From positions 1-32,270 of the forward strand of contig JAUSAO010000109.1 in NCBI GenBank assembly GCA_030652475.1: DNA of 32,270 bases. Direction: 5' to 3'. The translations under genes and the position numbers were made by a program. Source of the DNA: Gallionella sp. (GTDB lineage: Bacteria > Pseudomonadota > Gammaproteobacteria > Burkholderiales > Gallionellaceae). Shown here piece after piece: positions 18,921-28,109 of this stretch (positions are counted from its first letter, which is position 1; every line of letters starts with the position of its first letter). The notes under the pieces were generated by a model. The model worked only from the letters and a program-made list of their open reading frames with translations, was not told where the DNA came from and did no database searches.

Positions 18921-21900
18921 GCTTGCTCCTCAGGCTCGGAATGTTTGCGGGCATGGCCGGGAAAGATACGCCGCACCACCACGAAGAATACCGGCACCAG
19001 GAATACCGCCAGCAGGGTGGCGGCGATCATGCCGCCCATCACGCCCGTGCCTATCGCATGACGGCTTTGCGCGCCTGCTCCGCTGGAAATCGCCAGCGGC
19101 AACACGCCGGCGATGAAAGCGATGGAAGTCATCAGGATAGGCCTGAAGCGCAATCGGCAAGCCTCCAGCGTAGCGTCCAGCAGACTCATGCCCTCGTCCT
19201 GCAACTTGCGCGCAAACTCGATGATCAGAATGGCGTTCTTGGATGACAGGCCGATGATGGCGATCAGGCCGACCTTGAAGTACACGTCATTGGGCAACTC
19301 GCGCAAGGTCACCGCCAGCACCGCGCCGAAGATGCCCAGCGGCACGACCAGCAACACCGCGAACGGGATGGACCAGCTCTCGTACAGCGCCGCCAGACAC
19401 AAAAACACCACGAACAGCGAAAGCCCGAACAACAAGGGTGCCTGCGCACCGGACTGGCGCTCCTCGAATGAGGTTCCCGACCACTCAAAACCAATGCCGG
19501 GTGGTAATTTCGCCGCAATATCTTCCATCACCGCCACTGCCTCGCCGCTGCTGCGGCCCGGCGCCGAACTACCGGAAATTTTCATCGCGGGCAAACCGTT
19601 GAAGCGATCCAGCTTGGGCGCGCCCACCACCCAACGCGGCGTAGCCAGTTCGGACAGCGGCACCATATTGCCTTGCTTGTTGCGTATCGACAGCTTCATG
19701 ATGTCATCGGGCGTCCGGCGTATGTCGGCTTCCGCCTGCATCTGCACACGCAAGATACGTCCCTGACGTTCGAAATCATTGATGTAAGCCACACCCAGCG
19801 TAGATTGCAGCGTCTCATTGAGATCGGCGATGGACACGCCCAGCGTTTCCGCCTTCAGCCTGTCTATATCCAGCAGCAGTTGCGGCCCGGCCTCCTGGCC
19901 TTCTGGACGAACGCCCGCCAGCAGCGGATTTTGCGATGCCATGCCCAGCACCCTGTTGCGCGCTTCCAGCAGCTTCTCGCGCCCTACCCCGCCCCTGTCC
20001 TGCAAGCGGAAATCGAAACCCCCGACGGCCGCCAGTTCGGGGATCGGCGGCGGGTTGATCGCAAAAATCATCGCCTGCTTGATCTGGAAGAACGCCATAT
20101 TAGCCTTGCGCACCAGCGCAGTAGACGAGCTGCCCTCGGCGGTTCGCTCATCCCAGCCCTTGAGACGCACAAACGCAATGGCCATATTCTGCCCTTTCCC
20201 AAAAAATGAGAAGCCCGCCACGCCGACCACATGCTCGACGTCTGTTTGCGCCAGATAGTACTGCTCGACCTGACCCAGCACTTCCAGCGTGCGCTCCTTG
20301 CTCGCCCCGGACGGCAACTGGATGACATTGATGAAATAGCCCTGATCTTCTTCCGGCAGGAAACTGCCGGGCAATTTGGCGAACATCCAGCCCATAGCCA
20401 TAAAGATCACCAGATAAACCAGCAGATAGCGCGTGGTTTTACGGGTCATCCTGCCCACCGTGCTGGTATAACTTTTCGTGGTGCGCGCAAACAGGCGATT
20501 GAACCAACCCGAAAATCCACCGCCCGAGGCCGATTCCTTACCCGGTTCATGCCTGAGCAGAGTCGCGCACAGGGCGGGGGTCAGGGTTAACGCCATCAAT
20601 GCCGAGAACATCATGGTCAGCAGCAGGGTGACGGCAAACTGACGATAAATCGCGCCTGTTGAGCCGGGGAAGAATGCCATCGGAATAAACACCGCCATCA
20701 GCACCAGGGTGATCGCGACAATCGCGCCGACTATCTGATCCATCGCCTTGCGCGTCGCGTCGCGTGGCGACAGACCTTCCGTGGTCATGATGCGCTCGAC
20801 GTTCTCCACCACCACGATGGCATCGTCCACCACGATACCGATGGCCAGCACCATTGCAAACAGCGTCAGCACATTGATCGAATAGCCCAGCAGATACAGG
20901 CCCACCAGCGCACCCACCAGCGCTATCGGAATGACGATGGCAGGAATAATCGTGGCCCTGATATTGCCGAGGAACAGATACATCACCAGCACCACCAGCA
21001 GCAAGGCTTCGGCCAGACTCTTCAGCACTTCCTTGATGGAAATATCGATGAACTGCGAAGTGTCGTAAGGCACAGCCCAGCTGATGCCTGCGGGGAAAAA
21101 TTTAGACAACTCGGTCATTTTGGCCTTGACCTGTCCGACGGTTTCCAGCGCATTCGCACCCGGCGAGAGGCGGATCGCAATCGCGGCGGTCGGCTGGCCA
21201 TCAATACGCGCACTGCGGGCATAGTCCTGCGCACCGAGTTCGACGCGTGCCACATCCCTGACACGCAACGAAGAACCATCCGGGTTGGTGCGCACGATGA
21301 TGTTGCCGAATTCCTCCGGCGTGGACAGACGTCCTTTTGTAACGATCACCGCGTTAAGCTGCTGGCCGGGCACGGCGGGGACTTGCCCCAGTTCGCCGGT
21401 CGCGAGTTCCACGTTTTGTGCGCGCACCGCTTCCGCAACATCACTCGGAGACAAATTGTAATGTTGCAGCTTGTCCATCTTGAGCCACAGCCGCATGGAA
21501 TATTCGGTGCCAAATAACAGCGCCTCGCCCACACCCGGCACGCGCCGGATATTGTCGAGTACGTTGGCGCTGGCATAGCTGCCCAGCGCGACATCTTCCA
21601 GACTCTTGTCTGGAGAAAACAAGGCGATAAACATCACATAGTTACGCGCGGTCTTGGTTACCGTAATACCCAGCCGGCGCACCGCTTCCGGCAATCGCGC
21701 CTCGGCGCGTTTGATACGGTTCTGCGTTTCGACCGCAGCCAGATCAAGATTAGTACCCGGCTTGAAGGTCAGCGTGATGCTGCCGCTGCCCAGCTCTGCT
21801 GCCGATTCCATGTACAGCAGATGTTCGATACCGTTCATTTCCTGTTCGAGCAGCGCGACGGCCGTTTCCTCGACGACCTGCGCCGAAGCGCCGGGATAGC

Positions 21901-22045
21901 TGACGGAAACAGACAGTGCAGGCGGAGCCACCGCAGGGTATTGTGCGACCGGCAGATTTTTCAGTGCCAATGCGCCGCCGAGCAAAATAATCAGCGCGAT
22001 GACCCAGGCAAAAATAGGACGATCAATAAAGAATTTTGCGAACAT
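18917..22045 (-). CDS. RND multidrug efflux pump, HAE1 family (AcrB/MexB-like)
   Basis: A 1042-residue inner-membrane proton-driven transporter. It opens with MFAKFFIDRPIFAWVIAL, the family's standard N-terminus. Twelve membrane helices fit the alternation of hydrophobic segments. The proton-relay aspartate pair is in VVDDAIVVVENVE, and the second-half partner region GLSSKNAILIIEFA is intact. Two large periplasmic loops carry typical motifs (SYPGASAQVVEETVA-like and FSWxG regions). The length fits MexB/AcrB. It starts 9 bp after the adaptor gene. The substrates are probably hydrophobic drugs or solvents, but the sequence alone does not say which. Confidence 0.96.
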   Translation of the reverse strand: MFAKFFIDRPIFAWVIALIILLGGALALKNLPVAQYPAVAPPALSVSVSYPGASAQVVEETAVALLEQEMNGIEHLLYMESAAELGSGSITLTFKPGTNLDLAAVETQNRIKRAEARLPEAVRRLGITVTKTARNYVMFIALFSPDKSLEDVALGSYASANVLDNIRRVPGVGEALLFGTEYSMRLWLKMDKLQHYNLSPSDVAEAVRAQNVELATGELGQVPAVPGQQLNAVIVTKGRLSTPEEFGNIIVRTNPDGSSLRVRDVARVELGAQDYARSARIDGQPTAAIAIRLSPGANALETVGQVKAKMTELSKFFPAGISWAVPYDTSQFIDISIKEVLKSLAEALLLVVLVMYLFLGNIRATIIPAIVIPIALVGALVGLYLLGYSINVLTLFAMVLAIGIVVDDAIVVVENVERIMTTEGLSPRDATRKAMDQIVGAIVAITLVLMAVFIPMAFFPGSTGAIYRQFAVTLLLTMMFSALMALTLTPALCATLLRHEPGKESASGGGFSGWFNRLFARTTKSYTSTVGRMTRKTTRYLLVYLVIFMAMGWMFAKLPGSFLPEEDQGYFINVIQLPSGASKERTLEVLGQVEQYYLAQTDVEHVVGVAGFSFFGKGQNMAIAFVRLKGWDERTAEGSSSTALVRKANMAFFQIKQAMIFAINPPPIPELAAVGGFDFRLQDRGGVGREKLLEARNRVLGMASQNPLLAGVRPEGQEAGPQLLLDIDRLKAETLGVSIADLNETLQSTLGVAYINDFERQGRILRVQMQAEADIRRTPDDIMKLSIRNKQGNMVPLSELATPRWVVGAPKLDRFNGLPAMKISGSSAPGRSSGEAVAVMEDIAAKLPPGIGFEWSGTSFEERQSGAQAPLLFGLSLFVVFLCLAALYESWSIPFAVLLVVPLGIFGAVLAVTLRELPNDVYFKVGLIAIIGLSSKNAILIIEFARKLQDEGMSLLDATLEACRLRFRPILMTSIAFIAGVLPLAISSGAGAQSRHAIGTGVMGGMIAATLLAVFLVPVFFVVVRRIFPGHARKHSEPEEQA

Positions 22046-22054
22046 GGCCCGGCC

Positions 22055-23215
22055 CTATTTCCTTGCTTCTGCTTGTTTGTCATCCGCTTTTTTGTCGGCT
22101 GGCTGTGCCGCCATCAGCGGAGCGGAAGCGTTCCACGGCACAGGCACAACCGGTGTACCGGGGCGCGCTTTCTGCAAGCCATTCACGATCACCTGCTCGC
22201 CACCCTTCAGCCCTTCTGCGATGATGAAATCATTGCCCGCCATGCTGCCCGTTTTCACCGGCACAGGCGTGGCCTTGCTTTCTTCACCCACCACCATCAC
22301 GAATTGTCCCTGCGGACCGGATTGCACCGCGCGTTGCGGAACGCGTATCGCATTCTCTGCCATCGCTTCGGGGAATCGAATGCGCACAAACATGCCCGGC
22401 AGCAGTTCACGCTGAGGGTTGGCGAATTCCGCCCGCAAAGATACTGCGCCCGTAGTCGGGTCAACAGCCATATCGGTGAAGAAAATCCTGCCCGCATGGG
22501 GATAAACGCTGCCATCCGCGAGCAGCAGTTCGACGCGTGCAGATTCAGCGCGCTTCAGCTTGCCCGTCCTGATAGCCTGTTTCAGGCGCAGCATGTCCTC
22601 GCCTGACTGGGTGAAATTGGCATAAATGGGATCCAGCTGTTCGATGGTCGCCAACAGTGTGGGTTCGCCCTTGCCGACAAACGCCCCTTCCGTCACCAGT
22701 GTGCGGCCTATGCGCCCGGAAATCGCGGCGGGAACAGCCGCATTTTCCAGATCTTCACCGGCAAGAACCCATGCAGCTTCAGCCTGCTTGGTCTTCGCAA
22801 CCGCCAGATCGTATTCCTGCTGGCTTACCGCCTTGATCGCCAGCAGCGGTTTGTAACGCTCGACGGTTTGCCGTGCAATCGCGAGTTCCGCCTGTGCCGC
22901 ATCCGCGGTCGCCTGATAGGTGCGCGCGTTAATCCGGAACAGAGGCATCCCCGCCTTCACGTCGCTGCCTTCCTCAAACAAACGCTTCTCGATCACGCCC
23001 TCAACCCGCGCACGCACTTGCGCGCTGCGGTAAGCCTGTAGCCGCCCCGGCAAATCCTGAGTCAGCGTCGCATTGCCTTTGCCCACGGTAATCACATCCA
23101 CTTCAGGCGGTGGCATCGCACCCCCGCCGGCAGGCTTGTCGCCCTCACCGCTACAACCGGACAACAACGCAACCAGAAAAAACGCAGGAGCAAATGATTG
23201 GGCAATTGGATTCAT
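22055..23215 (-). CDS. RND efflux periplasmic adaptor, MexA/AcrA family lipoprotein
   Basis: The membrane-fusion subunit linking pump and outer-membrane channel. From the ATG at 23215 the protein has 386 residues, with a signal peptide and lipobox LLSGC (C21). Domains in order: barrel-sandwich half (PGRLQAYRSAQVRARVEGVIEKRLFEEGSDVKAG), a helical hairpin (about 95-165), the second lipoyl half (AVPAAISGRIGRTLVTEGAFVGKGEP) and the beta-barrel and membrane-proximal domains. The start at 23215 gives the signal peptide directly and has GGAA upstream; an ORF start at 23254 would put 13 extra residues before it. First gene of the operon. Confidence 0.95.
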   Translation of the reverse strand: MNPIAQSFAPAFFLVALLSGCSGEGDKPAGGGAMPPPEVDVITVGKGNATLTQDLPGRLQAYRSAQVRARVEGVIEKRLFEEGSDVKAGMPLFRINARTYQATADAAQAELAIARQTVERYKPLLAIKAVSQQEYDLAVAKTKQAEAAWVLAGEDLENAAVPAAISGRIGRTLVTEGAFVGKGEPTLLATIEQLDPIYANFTQSGEDMLRLKQAIRTGKLKRAESARVELLLADGSVYPHAGRIFFTDMAVDPTTGAVSLRAEFANPQRELLPGMFVRIRFPEAMAENAIRVPQRAVQSGPQGQFVMVVGEESKATPVPVKTGSMAGNDFIIAEGLKGGEQVIVNGLQKARPGTPVVPVPWNASAPLMAAQPADKKADDKQAEARK

Positions 23216-23250
23216 GTTTTTTCCATGATAAGGGAGCATTGCGCAACATA

Positions 23251-23266
23251 TCAAACGCTTGTTTGA
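23251..23266. promoter_or_regulatory. Probable TetR operator upstream of the efflux operon
   Basis: The inverted repeat TCAAAC-GCTT-GTTTGA lies 36 bp before the adaptor start codon. It has the form expected for TetR-family operators of efflux operons, and the only local TetR gene is at the end of the same operon. The pairing is inferred. Confidence 0.65.
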
Positions 23267-23463
23267 AAGTAAAGCAGCTTAGATTATTTCTGCAAAAAAA
23301 GAGTTCATCTTTCACTATCTGCGTACGCCGTGTCAACAAATGCCTGTAAAACCATTACACTCTCGCCCTCACGGGAAACCGACGGATATCCGGCTGGCCT
23401 TTTCTTCCTTCACGGCGCGTCTGACGGCCTGCTCCTGTTGCAAACTTATTCAAAGGTAACGCG

Positions 23464-23943
23464 ATGTTTCCAGTCCACGATGTTGATGCATTTCTTTTAC
23501 TCGCCATAGCCGTTTCATCCAAGAGACGCCCCGCTGAACTTGTCGAGATTATTGCGGCAGGTGATTTGATTCAAGGCGCGGTCTGTTCCGAGCTGGATCT
23601 GATAGAGGCATTTTCCCGGCTTTCCGAAAATGGCCTGATCTGTGAACTGGAAGGCGGCTACACGCTGACGCCGGATGCGCAGGTAATCATGACCGGTCAG
23701 CGTAAGAGCGCGGATGCCCATGAACGCGTCGGCAGCATCAAGGGCAAGCTTTCCGCATACGACCCCAAGGGAGAACATCCCCCCGTCCTGCTTGGCTCAG
23801 AGCAAATCGCTGCGGCTGTTCTGGCACACCAGACAGCCAAAAATTCAACTGTCAGAAACCTGTTTGTACCCAAGCCCAAGCCGGCAGAACTCGACAGCAA
23901 GCGTCCGGGGAAACGCAAGCCTTTGGTTAAACGCCGCCGCTAA
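23464..23943 (+). CDS. Hypothetical protein with winged-helix-like N-terminus
   Basis: A 159-residue protein I do not recognise. Residues 1-80 look like a winged helix: helices AFLLLAIAVSSKRRPAELVEIIAAGDLI and LIEAFSRLSENGLICEL, then a wing GGYTLTPDAQ. The rest is a basic tail (about 100-159) rich in Lys/Pro/Arg that ends KRKPLVKRRR. This suggests a DNA- or RNA-binding protein. AAAGGTAACGCG before the ATG is a fair ribosome site. It diverges from the efflux operon, sharing a 248-bp promoter region with it. Confidence 0.65.
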   Translation: MFPVHDVDAFLLLAIAVSSKRRPAELVEIIAAGDLIQGAVCSELDLIEAFSRLSENGLICELEGGYTLTPDAQVIMTGQRKSADAHERVGSIKGKLSAYDPKGEHPPVLLGSEQIAAAVLAHQTAKNSTVRNLFVPKPKPAELDSKRPGKRKPLVKRRR

Positions 23944-24141
23944 CACGCACATTTCCAGTTGAATTTGATTGAATTTGCCGGGAATTAGGCGTATAAAACA
24001 GTCAAGGGTGGCTGAAGCAGGGATTCAAAGAAATTGACCTTTGCAAGGAGACGCGTATCGAGAACTCAATGACTGATTATCTATAAGCTGTTACCGCTTC
24101 AGCATTCGTGCTGACGAAGTCGGCTCCCCATAAGCTGACAC

Positions 24142-24166
24142 ATAACGCCGCAGTAAGCGGCGTTAT
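24142..24166. repeat. Strong hairpin ATAACGCCGC-AGTAA-GCGGCGTTAT
   Basis: Perfect 10-bp stem with a 5-nt loop. It lacks a T run on either side, so a factor-independent terminator is doubtful. It may be a repeat or part of an untranslated RNA. Confidence 0.6.
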
Positions 24167-24233
24167 CCATTAACACCGTCCCTAACGGGCATGGAAAAGT
24201 AACCACCCCTGATAATGAAACCCGCCATGCCCG

Positions 24234-24274
24234 TTCCCTCACCCCCGTTCCCCCTCTCCCAAAGGGCGAGGGGT
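24234..24274. repeat. Dispersed C-rich repeat, copy 2
   Basis: Reads TCCCTCACCCCCGTTCCCCC followed by a CTCTCCC-AAA-GGGCGAGGGG hairpin. It has the same layout as the copies at 5-48 and 32202-32247. Confidence 0.55.
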
Positions 24275-24356
24275 ACGGTTCGTCGCTGCGCGAGTTTAAC
24301 GTTAATTCAGGCGAATTCAATCGGGGCAACCCGTCTTTAATTCACGCCAACACGCT

Positions 24357-24548
24357 ATGGATACCGCACCCGGCGACACCCTCCCAAGCTGCAAAGGCTG
24401 CACCCACTACTACATTACCCACGATGTCAGTTTCAGGTATGGCTGCCGTGCGCTGGACTTCAAGAGCCAGCGACAACCCGTCCTCGATGTCATCGCGGCC
24501 AGCGGACAACCCTGTCTCTACTTCCGCAAGAAACCGGACCAGAAATAA
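24357..24548 (+). CDS. Small four-cysteine protein, possible zinc-binding
   Basis: A 63-residue protein with the pattern CKGC-HYYITHD...RYGCRALDFKS...SGQPCLYF; C12, C15, C30 and C53 could bind one zinc ion. Small proteins with this C-x2-C-HYYVTWD...PYGC...FKS...SG-x2-C-F pattern occur in proteobacteria and, as I recall, are sometimes mislabelled uracil-DNA glycosylase; they have no proven function. No ribosome site is evident before the ATG, but the coding pattern is specific. It is convergent with pepN, 18 bp apart. Confidence 0.7.
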   Translation: MDTAPGDTLPSCKGCTHYYITHDVSFRYGCRALDFKSQRQPVLDVIAASGQPCLYFRKKPDQK

Positions 24549-24566
24549 TCCGCTAAGCCCCTGCTG

Positions 24567-27197
24567 TTATCCCAGCAATCTCTCGACAACCTCGAACACG
24601 TCACGCGAGAGGCCGACATGATTGCGCAACTTTTCCAGCGCGGCACGCGCATGTTCCTGTCGGTCTGAGTCGAACCTGCGCCAGCGATCAAAACAACGCG
24701 CCAGCCGTGAAGCAACTTGCGGATTGATGGCATCCAGCCTGATGGTTTGCGCTGCCAAAAAATGGTAACCGCTACCGTCCGCTGCGTGAAAATGCACATG
24801 ATTGCTGCCGAAAGCACGCAGCAAGGCATAGACCTTATTCGGGTTACGCAAGTCAAAAGCAGGGTGCCTGACCAGTCGCTCGACCTCCGCCAGCGTACCC
24901 GCACAACGACTACCGGCCTGAACCTGCAGCCACTTATCGACCACCAGCGGCTCGTTCTGCCAACGTTGATAAAAAGCATCCATCGCCTGCCGGCGTTCCT
25001 CGCCTTCGCTCTGTGCCAACGTGGCAAGGGCTGCGAATTGATCGGTCATGTTATCGGCGGTATCAAACTGTTGCCGTGCCAGCGCGCGGCGATCCGCACT
25101 GTCTGCTTCGCACAGATAACCCAGACATAAATTACGCAAGGCGCGGCGAGCGGCATCCGGTGGCGCAGGTTGATAGGCGTCAGTCGGCGCCAGCCGCTGA
25201 TAGCACGCCATGAATTGCCCGCCAAGCTGCTCATTCAGGAACAGGCGCAAGCCGTTGCGGGCAGCATGCAAGGCATACGGATCAACCACCTCCAGCTGTT
25301 CGGCCAGCGTTGCTTCCCCCGGTAGCGAAAGCGCTTCTGCGGCAAAGGCCGGGTCTGCCTGCGCATCCTCCAGCACCCGGGCAGCAGCTGCGGCGACGCT
25401 GACAGGCCAGTCCGGCGTACCGCCTGCGCTTATTATGGCAGTCGCTTCGATAATCAGACGACTATACAGACGCTGGCCCGCTTCCCAGCGATTGAAAGGA
25501 TCAGAATCGTGCGCCAGCAAGTGAGCGAGCTCTGCGTCACTGTAGGCAAAATCGAGTATAACCGGCGCCGAGAAATCGCGTAACAACGAGACTACCGGCG
25601 CGACCGCGACATCTTCGAAAATAAACTCCTGCGTTGCATCGCACAGCGACAACACCCGCTGGCAAGGGGCAGCGCGCTCACCTGCCATGTGCAGGGGCAT
25701 GTCCTGACCGTCCGGTCCGACCAGAGCGACGGCGACCGGAATGTGGTAGAGCTGTTTGGCCGATTGCGCGGCGCAGGACTGGCTCAAACTCAGCACATAG
25801 CGGTGTTCGGCGGCCTCGTAGCGACCCGCAGCATGGACATGCGGCGTACCGCGGTACTCATACCAGCGCATGAACTGGCTGAAATCAGCACCCGATGCGT
25901 CACTCATGGCTGCAACGAAATCATCACAGGTCACCGCCTGGCCATCATGCCGCGCAAAGTACAGATCCATACCGCGACGGAAGGCTGACTTGCCGATCAG
26001 CGTGCGTATCATGCGCACCACCTCCGCGCCCTTTTGATAGACAGTCGCGGTATAAAAATTATTGATTTCAATGTACGACTCCGGGCGTACCGGATGCGCC
26101 ATCGGCCCGGCGTCCTCCGGAAACTGGGCGGCGCGCAGGCCGCGCACCTCGCGGATGCGGGCCACCGAGCGGTTATGCACGTCCGCGCCAAATTCCTGAT
26201 CCCGGAACACCGTCAGCCCTTCCTTGAGCGACAACTGGAACCAGTCGCGGCAGGTGACGCGATTGCCCGTCCAGTTGTGAAAATACTCGTGCGCCACCAC
26301 CCGGTCGATGTTCTCGTAATCGAGATCGGTCGCAATGTCAGGCCGCGCCAGCACGAACTTGGTATTGAAGATGTTCAGCCCCTTGTTTTCCATCGCACCC
26401 ATGTTGAAATCGCCGACCGCAACGATCATGTAGTGATCGAGGTCGCACTCCAGGCCGAAGCGCTGTTCATCCCAGCGCATGGATTTTTTCAGTGCAGACA
26501 TGGCATGTTCGCACTGGTTCAGCTTGCCGTGCTCGGCGTAGATCGCCAGTTGTACATCGCGCCCCGACGCAGTGCGGTAGCTGTCGCGCAGCACATCCAG
26601 CCGGGCAGCGACCAGCGCGAACAGGTAACAGGGCTTGGGGAAGGGGTCGTGCCATCTGGCCCAGTGACGCCCGCCCTCCTCATCGCCGCCGGCGAGCGGA
26701 TTACCATTGGATAACAAATGCGGCAATAATTTCTTGTCGGCATGCAGGGTGACGGTATAGCGCGACATCACATCCGGCCTGTCCGGAAACCAGCTGATGC
26801 GGCGAAATCCCTGCGCTTCGCACTGGGTAAAATAGCCGTTGGCCGAGCGGTAAAGGCCGAATAAGCGGGTATTGCCATCGGGGTGAATGCGCGTCACCGT
26901 AGTCAGACTGAATGCATCGGGCAGCGCATCCAAAGTCAGCCGGGTAGCGCTCAAAACATAACGACTGGCGGAAAGTTCCACACCGTCGAGGCTCACGGCG
27001 ATCAGCTCCAGTTCTTCGCCGTCCAGCACCAGCGGAGCATCCGGCGTGTTTGCAGCCGAATTGCGGCGCACCGCCAGCTGCGCCGTCACCACGGCCTCAC
27101 CCTGCCGGAAATCGACATCCAGATCGACCGTATCGATCACAAAAGGGGGCGGGGCGTAGTCAGTCAGGCGTATGGCTTGTGGTGTATCTTGTGTCAT
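24567..27197 (-). CDS. pepN: Aminopeptidase N (M1 family)
   Basis: A cytosolic zinc aminopeptidase that removes N-terminal residues from peptides in the final step of protein breakdown. The 876 residues match E. coli PepN (870). The zinc site is H303-E-x-x-H307 with the third ligand E326 in LSLKEG, and the substrate-binding MGAMENKGLNIFN is intact. The N-terminal MTQDTPQAIRLTDYAPPPF is family-typical. It stands alone, between the small cysteine protein and a MITE-like element. Confidence 0.97.
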   Translation of the reverse strand: MTQDTPQAIRLTDYAPPPFVIDTVDLDVDFRQGEAVVTAQLAVRRNSAANTPDAPLVLDGEELELIAVSLDGVELSASRYVLSATRLTLDALPDAFSLTTVTRIHPDGNTRLFGLYRSANGYFTQCEAQGFRRISWFPDRPDVMSRYTVTLHADKKLLPHLLSNGNPLAGGDEEGGRHWARWHDPFPKPCYLFALVAARLDVLRDSYRTASGRDVQLAIYAEHGKLNQCEHAMSALKKSMRWDEQRFGLECDLDHYMIVAVGDFNMGAMENKGLNIFNTKFVLARPDIATDLDYENIDRVVAHEYFHNWTGNRVTCRDWFQLSLKEGLTVFRDQEFGADVHNRSVARIREVRGLRAAQFPEDAGPMAHPVRPESYIEINNFYTATVYQKGAEVVRMIRTLIGKSAFRRGMDLYFARHDGQAVTCDDFVAAMSDASGADFSQFMRWYEYRGTPHVHAAGRYEAAEHRYVLSLSQSCAAQSAKQLYHIPVAVALVGPDGQDMPLHMAGERAAPCQRVLSLCDATQEFIFEDVAVAPVVSLLRDFSAPVILDFAYSDAELAHLLAHDSDPFNRWEAGQRLYSRLIIEATAIISAGGTPDWPVSVAAAAARVLEDAQADPAFAAEALSLPGEATLAEQLEVVDPYALHAARNGLRLFLNEQLGGQFMACYQRLAPTDAYQPAPPDAARRALRNLCLGYLCEADSADRRALARQQFDTADNMTDQFAALATLAQSEGEERRQAMDAFYQRWQNEPLVVDKWLQVQAGSRCAGTLAEVERLVRHPAFDLRNPNKVYALLRAFGSNHVHFHAADGSGYHFLAAQTIRLDAINPQVASRLARCFDRWRRFDSDRQEHARAALEKLRNHVGLSRDVFEVVERLLG

Positions 27198-27280
27198 TGG
27201 GCAAGCACGTTGTGGGGGAAAACGCAGTGTGACAGCAAAGCCATGCAGGCGTCATCCCGAATTTCCCTAGCAGGCTGCTA

Positions 27281-27438
27281 AGGAAACGCTGATTAAATCG
27301 TCTTTGCGAGGAGCGGCCTTTAGCCGCGAGAGAATCGTGGCGGGACGTGGCAATCCAGAATTCCTTTGATAATCAACATCCTGGATTGCCACGCTACGCT
27401 CGCAATGACAGTTTTGGTGAATAAATCAGCATTTCCCT
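27281..27438. repeat. MITE-like element with nested inverted repeats
   Basis: The ends match as imperfect inverted repeats (AGGAAACGCTGATTAA at 27281-27296 against the complement of ATAAATCAGCATTTCCC at 27421-27437, about 13 of 16). Inside, CGTGGCAATCCAG at 27346-27358 and CTGGATTGCCACG at 27381-27393 form a perfect 13-bp inverted repeat, with TTTGCGAG/CTCGCAAT further out. No gene is present. This GTGGCAATCCAG core is a familiar dispersed proteobacterial repeat. It directly abuts the kinase remnant, whose stop codon lies at 27437-27439. Confidence 0.75.
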
Positions 27439-27600
27439 AAATCTGCCCTGTCAGTCCGGCTTGCATCACCTCGGCCAGTTCATCCTCACCCAACGGCTGG
27501 GCAGTGAGCAATTGTTGTTCCAGCACGCGCAGACCGGCATCCGAGGCATCGTTGCCCTCCGCCTGCCGCTGCCTGACCCGCTCGCGCAAGGTGGTGATCG
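27437..27600 (-). pseudogene. 3' remnant of an APH/AAA-type kinase gene
   Basis: About 54 codons read ITTLRERVRQRQAEGNDASDAGL...LGEDELAEVMQAGLTGQI and then stop. The pattern LxxRVxxRxxxGxDASxAxxxVLExQ is the C-terminal tail of the bifunctional aminoglycoside-phosphotransferase-like/AAA kinases. Nothing of the catalytic domains remains; upstream of 27600 the frame no longer resembles the family and the endonuclease III remnant follows. It is too short for the gene's function. Confidence 0.65.
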
Positions 27601-27631
27601 GCCAAGCCCCCCGCCAGCCTAATTGGCGCTG

Positions 27632-28093
27632 CTATCGCCTTCTGCCACGAGCGATGCCAATCCTGGGGCACAAAGCGGCCAGTGGGCATTTGTCGCATTT
27701 CGGCGCGCTCGCGGTGCAAATTTCACGCCCCAGCGAAATCATGTTCACGTGTAGCGAGTAACGAAGCTCTGGGGGAATTTTGGATTGCAGGCGGTCCATG
27801 TCACGCTGCGCGCAATGCCGGTCTTTTTGCGTTGGCCTGACCCATCCCAGCCGCCGAGCGATGCGCCAGCAGTGCGTGTCCACGGGAAAAACCTGCCGAT
27901 CCAGCGAGTACATCAGAACACAGCGCGCAATCTTTTTACCGACACCGGGCAGCGACAATAAGAAATCTTCTGCTTCCTGGTCGCTCATCGAGCGCAACGG
28001 TTCGAGGTTCGGCTCGCCAAATCGGGCCACTACAGCGTCCAGCAGGTTGCGGATCACTTTGGATTTTTGGTTGGATAGTCCGCCTCTTGCGAT
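27632..28093 (-). pseudogene. Endonuclease III-like protein, 5'-truncated
   Basis: About 153 C-terminal codons of a HhH-GPD DNA glycosylase of the endonuclease III type. The helix-hairpin-helix LLSLPGVGKKIARCVL, the catalytic-aspartate motif VFPVDTHCWRIARRLG and the C-terminal iron-sulfur cysteines (C-x6-C-x2-C-x5-C in CTASAPKCDKCPLAALC) are present. The N-terminal 60 or more residues are absent: similarity begins at IARGGLSNQKSK (about 28093), 17 bp after the stop of the BRO-like gene. The open frame continues upstream to 28249, but there it is antisense-frame noise over the BRO gene. Without its N-terminal helices the fold would be incomplete, so it is probably inactive. Confidence 0.8.
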
Positions 28094-28109
28094 GGTAACC
28101 GCCGCGCTT

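Larger units (their letters stand above)
23944..24356. other. 413-bp gene-free, repeat-rich interval
   Basis: No gene is visible. It holds a hairpin TCAGCA-TTCG-TGCTGA near 24100-24113, a perfect 10-bp-stem hairpin at 24142-24166, a 10-bp inverted repeat ACGGGCATGG/CCATGCCCGT at 24185-24194 and 24225-24234, and a copy of the C-rich dispersed repeat at 24234-24274. The hairpins are not followed by T runs. A CAAGGAG motif near 24044 has no worthwhile reading frame after it. Confidence 0.6.

Noticed and set aside
21821..22606. 261-codon plus-strand open frame over the RND pump and adaptor genes
   Set aside because: Antisense to two certain efflux genes and spans their junction; Arg/His-rich without a domain.
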